Shown here one piece after another: positions 14,284 through 17,157 of a stretch of DNA of 17,157 bases. The notes beneath the pieces are model-generated. The model had not been told where the DNA came from and did no database searches. It saw nothing but the letters and a program-made list of their open reading frames with translations. Position 1 is the first letter of the stretch, and each line of letters starts with the position of its first letter. The position numbers were made by a program, and so were the translations under genes. The stretch comes from JBGSLA01 sp041740935 (lineage in GTDB: Bacteria > Desulfobacterota > Desulfobaccia > Desulfobaccales > 0-14-0-80-60-11): contig JBGSLA010000170.1 in NCBI GenBank assembly GCA_041740935.1, positions 1 to 17,157 on the forward strand, in the 5' to 3' direction.

Positions 14284-14309
14284 AGCACAGGTGAGGACAC
14301 CTGTGCTAC
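14284..14309 (-). repeat. GTAG-headed REP-type palindrome just after the HEPN stop
   Basis: AGCACAGGT (14284-14292) and ACCTGTGCT (14299-14307) form a perfect 9-bp stem with a six-base loop. On the minus strand GTAG (14309-14306) forms its foot. It begins ten bases after the HEPN stop and may also stop or stabilise that transcript. The GCACAGG core matches the repeat upstream of the gene (13336-13390). Confidence 0.7.
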
Positions 14310-14370
14310 CGGGCCTGCTCTTCTTCTTGGAAGGGCCAAGGGCTCGTGAGCCACTATACCGAAAAAGCCA

Positions 14371-14396
14371 GGGGCGGGTTTGAAACCCGCCCCTAC
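14371..14396 (-). repeat. GTAG-headed REP-type palindrome (11-bp arms)
   Basis: GGGGCGGGTTT (14371-14381) and AAACCCGCCCC (14383-14393) are perfectly complementary with a one-base centre. Read on the minus strand GTAG (14396-14393) leads into it. The outside flank CTACAGAAAATCC matches the flank of the element at 9057-9112 (CTACAGAAAAACC) in 12 of 13 bases, so the two share more than the palindrome. Confidence 0.75.
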
Positions 14397-14607
14397 AGAA
14401 AATCCAGTCCTCACATTTAGCCGACCGCTTCCCTCAAGAACTTCGGATGGAGCTGGAACCCCTTAGCCGCCTCAGGTTCTTATCTTGCCGATTATTTTTT
14501 ACCCAAAACCCAGAACCCTCTTATACAACTTTCTTGTTGAAATGCAACAATTGAAACAGACAACATTTTGATATTTTTTTGTTTTTTACATAAAACCGCA
14601 AACCGTA

Positions 14608-16074
14608 TTAAATCTCCCCCGCCGCCAGCCGCTCATAAAGACCCAGATAGGCCCGGGCCGAGGCGCTCCAGGAAAAATCCTCGGTCATGCCGTTCAGCAT
14701 GATGGTTTTCCAGAGTTTTTTGTCCTTATAGGCCTCCAGGGCCTGATCCAGCACCTTTTGGAAGGCCGCGGCGGAGTATTCCGTAAACAAAAAGCCGGTG
14801 CCGCTGCCTTTGGCCCGGTCCACCGGGGTGACGGTGTCCATGAGGCCGCCCGTGGCCCGCACCACCGGCACGCTGCCGTATTTCATGGAGTATAGCTGGT
14901 TTAAGCCGCAGGGCTCGTAGCGCGACGGCATGAGGAACATGTCGCTGCCGGCTTCGATGAGGTGGGCCAGCCGGTTGTCGAAGGCGATCTTCACCCCGAG
15001 TTGCCCGGGGTATTTTTTGGCCTGGGCGGTCAGCAGTTCGTGATATTTTTCCTCGCCGGTGCCCAGGATCACCACCATGGCCTGTTGAGCCATGAGCCGG
15101 GGCAGCACCTCGGCCACCAAATCAAAGCCCTTCTGGTCGGCCAGCCGGGAAATTATGCCCAGCAGCGGCGCCTTGGCCAGCTTCGGGTCCAGGTTGTAGG
15201 CCTCCATGAGCGCGGCCTTGTTTTTCTCTTTGCCTTTGAGGTCCTTGGGGCCGTAGGTGGCGGCGATCAGCCGGTCGATTTCGGGGTTCCAATCATCATA
15301 ATCAACCCCGTTGACAATGCCGAACAGGGCCTCGCTCCGGGTGCGCAGCACCCCCTCCAGGCCGTAGCCGTACTCGGGGGTCTGAATCTCCTGGCTGTAG
15401 CCCCGGCTGACGGTGTTGATGGCGTCGGCAAAAACAATGCCCCCCTTGAGGAGGTTGATTTTGTCGTAAAATTCCAGGCCGTCCATGGAAAATAACGACC
15501 AATCCAACCCCAGCAGGGGAAACTTCTTTTTGGGGAACAGCCCCTGATAGGCCAGATTGTGAATGGTGAGCAGGCTCCTGGCGCCGGCCAGGCCCTCCTC
15601 CCCGGTCCAGCGGTTCTTCAGATAAACCGCCGCCAGGCACGCCTGCCAGTCGTGGCAGTGGATGATGTCGGGGGCAAAGTCCAGGGCCCGGCAGAAGGAC
15701 GGCAGGGTGGAGCAGAAGAAACTGAAGCGCTCCAGGTTGTCGCAATAGTCCCCCTTGGGCGTGCCGTAGAGCTGGCGGCGCTCGAAGAACTCGTCCCGGG
15801 CCACAAAATAAAAGGGGGCCCCGCCCTCGGCCGGGGTCAGGACATCGAAGCTCAGGGGCTCATCCCCCCACCAGGCCTGCAAATCCTCGCCCGCGGCCGC
15901 CACCGGGATCTGCTTTTCCTTGATCTGGGCATAGTACGGCATCAGCACCTTGACGTCCACCCCGAGATCCTTCAGGGCATAAGGCAGGGTGCCCGCCACG
16001 TCGGCCAGGCCGCCGGTCTTGGCATAGGGCACCGCTTCGGAGACCACAAACAGAACTTTCAGATTATCCGCCAC
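14608..16074 (-). CDS. glgA: Glycogen synthase (GT5)
   Basis: GlgA transfers glucose from ADP-glucose to the non-reducing end of growing alpha-1,4-glucan in the cytoplasm. The 488-residue product is of usual length (E. coli 477) and keeps the expected motifs in order. They are K19TGGLADV for sugar-nucleotide binding, HCHDWQA, LLTIHNLAYQG, FADAINTVSRGYSQEI, IVNGVDYDDWNPEID, and SRYEPCGLNQLYSMKYGSVPVVRATGGLMDTV containing catalytic E387. Both Rossmann-like halves look intact. The start is GTG at 16074, supported by AAAGGA (16081-16086) six bases upstream. It lies 59 bases downstream of the NYN gene on the same strand, so the two are probably co-transcribed. No other glycogen gene is visible in the window. 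Confidence 0.95.
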   Translation of the reverse strand: MADNLKVLFVVSEAVPYAKTGGLADVAGTLPYALKDLGVDVKVLMPYYAQIKEKQIPVAAAGEDLQAWWGDEPLSFDVLTPAEGGAPFYFVARDEFFERRQLYGTPKGDYCDNLERFSFFCSTLPSFCRALDFAPDIIHCHDWQACLAAVYLKNRWTGEEGLAGARSLLTIHNLAYQGLFPKKKFPLLGLDWSLFSMDGLEFYDKINLLKGGIVFADAINTVSRGYSQEIQTPEYGYGLEGVLRTRSEALFGIVNGVDYDDWNPEIDRLIAATYGPKDLKGKEKNKAALMEAYNLDPKLAKAPLLGIISRLADQKGFDLVAEVLPRLMAQQAMVVILGTGEEKYHELLTAQAKKYPGQLGVKIAFDNRLAHLIEAGSDMFLMPSRYEPCGLNQLYSMKYGSVPVVRATGGLMDTVTPVDRAKGSGTGFLFTEYSAAAFQKVLDQALEAYKDKKLWKTIMLNGMTEDFSWSASARAYLGLYERLAAGEI

Positions 16075-16133
16075 GTTTTTTCCTTTCAGGGAGGCTTAAG
16101 GTCTTCTCGTCACAATGCCCTAATAACTTGAAA

Positions 16134-16949
16134 TCAATAACGATAAACCAGCTCCATGTCGCTGCCCACCAGGCCCTTTTCTCCTTCGGCCAGGGTGAAC
16201 TCCAGGATATAATCCCGGCTGGGCAGGTTTTCCGGGTGGATGCCGGCCGGCAGGTCTTTTTCCAGGAAAAACACCGAAGAGTAGGGGGATTCATCCTGGC
16301 GGGTGTCGGTGATCCACAGTTTCCCGAAGCTCTGGATGAAGCGCAAAAACCCGTAGGCCCGGTCCAGAAAATAGGCGGTGCACACCCCCCGCACCCGGCT
16401 GCCGATCTCCCCCCAGGCCGGGGCCCCGGCGTAGCGGCTGGCGGTGGGCAACAGCCCCGGAATCAGGTAGCCGGGGATGAACAGGTCCACCTCCCGGCGC
16501 AGCCGGCTGGAAACGTTGGCAAAGGCCACCAATTCCACCCGGCAGCCTTTGTTTTGCACCATGGTCACTACATTGACGAAATCGCCGTCCCCGGTGAACA
16601 GGTAGATCAGGTCCAACCGGTCCGATTGGGAAATGATGTCCAGGGCCATTTCCATATCCAGATTGGCCTTGCCGTAGGAGCGCCCCGAGTCATCCGTATA
16701 CCAGCGGATGGGTTTTTCAATGACTTTGAACCCCAGGTCCCTTAAGGTAAGGATAAAATTCAGGGTGTTTTTATAGGCCGGATCGGATATGGCCCGCTCT
16801 TCGTCAATGGCCACATAGGCGTTCAGGCGGCTGACTTCGTCGGTGTTGTGTCCGGCAAAACGGCGGATGACCTCATAGCGCATGCCGTAGCCGCCGCTGC
16901 GCATGATATTCATGGAATCTACGTAAACTCCGACTCTGCGGTGACTCAT
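16134..16949 (-). CDS. NYN (LabA/DUF88-type) putative ribonuclease with cold-shock-like C-terminus
   Basis: NYN domains belong to the PIN-like nuclease superfamily. The 271-residue product has the acidic set expected of an active site: D11 and N14 in GVYVDSMNI, D98 in ANLDMEMALD, and D121/D123 in FTGDGDFVNVV. The LabA-type fold covers about residues 4-165. From about 190 to the end, a strand-rich unit (VCTAYFLDRAYGFLRFI, YSSVFFLEKDL, DYILEFTLAEGEKGLVG) resembles a cold-shock/OB fold, which would bind single-stranded nucleic acid. It lies 59 bases upstream of glgA. The substrate is unknown. The ATG at 16949 opens the conserved domain, but GGAGG is 14 bases upstream, longer than usual. An in-frame GTG at 16970 precedes GGAGG, and a GTG at 16961 is too close to it, so the exact start is unsettled. 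Confidence 0.85.
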   Translation of the reverse strand: MSHRRVGVYVDSMNIMRSGGYGMRYEVIRRFAGHNTDEVSRLNAYVAIDEERAISDPAYKNTLNFILTLRDLGFKVIEKPIRWYTDDSGRSYGKANLDMEMALDIISQSDRLDLIYLFTGDGDFVNVVTMVQNKGCRVELVAFANVSSRLRREVDLFIPGYLIPGLLPTASRYAGAPAWGEIGSRVRGVCTAYFLDRAYGFLRFIQSFGKLWITDTRQDESPYSSVFFLEKDLPAGIHPENLPSRDYILEFTLAEGEKGLVGSDMELVYRY

Positions 16950-17030
16950 ACTAATACTCACATCCTCCACAAAATTATTTTCGGCTAACCTCTCGGTATC
17001 CTTGTAGTTTTCTCTAAACCAACCCTAATT

Positions 17031-17157
17031 TCAAAAACTGCGCCGTTCGCCGGCATAAGCTTTATAGGGCTCGGCATCGCTGAGGACCCGCCCGCTCTGT
17101 GCCAGGCGCTCCGCCAGCCAGCGGGGCAGGTGGGGCAGGGCCGCGGCGAACTCCGGC
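17031..17157 (-). CDS. 3' end of an unrecognised gene (partial)
   Basis: On the minus strand a frame enters from the right edge and ends at TGA (17031-17033). The visible 41 residues include LPRWLAERLAQSGRVLSDAE and end in YKAYAGERRSF; the GC-rich third positions match local genes. It lies 81 bases upstream of the NYN start on the same strand and may begin the NYN-glgA operon. The fragment is too short to assign a family. Confidence 0.6.
   Translation of the reverse strand, partial: PEFAAALPHLPRWLAERLAQSGRVLSDAEPYKAYAGERRSF

Larger units (their letters stand above)
14275..14607. other. Intergenic region between the HEPN gene and glgA (convergent)
   Basis: These 333 bases hold two palindromic repeats (14284-14309, 14371-14396), a small palindrome GGCTC-gt-GAGCC (14341-14352) and an AT-rich stretch next to the glgA stop. 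That stretch has a weak hairpin TTGTTG/CAACAA near 14535-14552 but no clear U-tract. No gene is seen. Confidence 0.55.

Overview
The window is a chromosomal segment of a GC-rich bacterium. The gene content (a multi-PAS/GAF hybrid kinase, two MscS channels, GlgA beside a LabA-like NYN protein, and many short intergenic palindromes) would fit an anaerobic Desulfobacterota member of the Desulfobacca/Syntrophobacter type. That assignment is an inference from style only; there is no rRNA or marker gene here to confirm it. No rRNA, tRNA, CRISPR array, transposase or phage gene was recognised.

Layout. 1-179: 3' end of an unrecognised + strand gene, overlapping tail to tail with a secreted beta-carbonic anhydrase (170-883, -). 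884-1958: mostly non-coding, with a putative carbonic anhydrase promoter, a convincing minus-strand terminator (1301-1333) and a doubtful 87-codon ORF just upstream of it. 1959-7933: an envelope and osmotic-stress neighbourhood. It holds a DUF389 membrane protein with a triplicated C-terminal domain (+), then on the opposite strand a two-SH3 lipoprotein, two MscS-type channels and, first in the channel operon, a degenerate P-loop protein with a C-terminal winged helix. 8368-8787: YjbQ/UPF0047 protein (-). 9130-13080: a 1316-residue soluble hybrid histidine kinase (PAS-GAF-5xPAS-HisKA-HATPase-REC, -). 13567-14274: an AT-rich AbiU2-like HEPN gene (+), with palindromic REP-type repeats on both sides. 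14608-17157: an apparent minus-strand operon of an unknown gene (3' end only), an NYN-domain putative RNase with a cold-shock-like C-terminus, and glycogen synthase GlgA.

How the genes may work together. The pseudo-ATPase stop codon overlaps the start of the first MscS gene by 11 bases, so these two are almost certainly co-expressed. I read them as a channel with a cytosolic nucleotide-sensing or scaffold partner; this is the best candidate here for an undescribed system. The HEPN gene looks horizontally acquired (AT-rich codons, own promoter, REP-flanked) and is a candidate stand-alone defence or toxin-like RNase. The NYN protein beside glgA suggests a link between RNA turnover and glycogen synthesis, which the sequence alone cannot prove.
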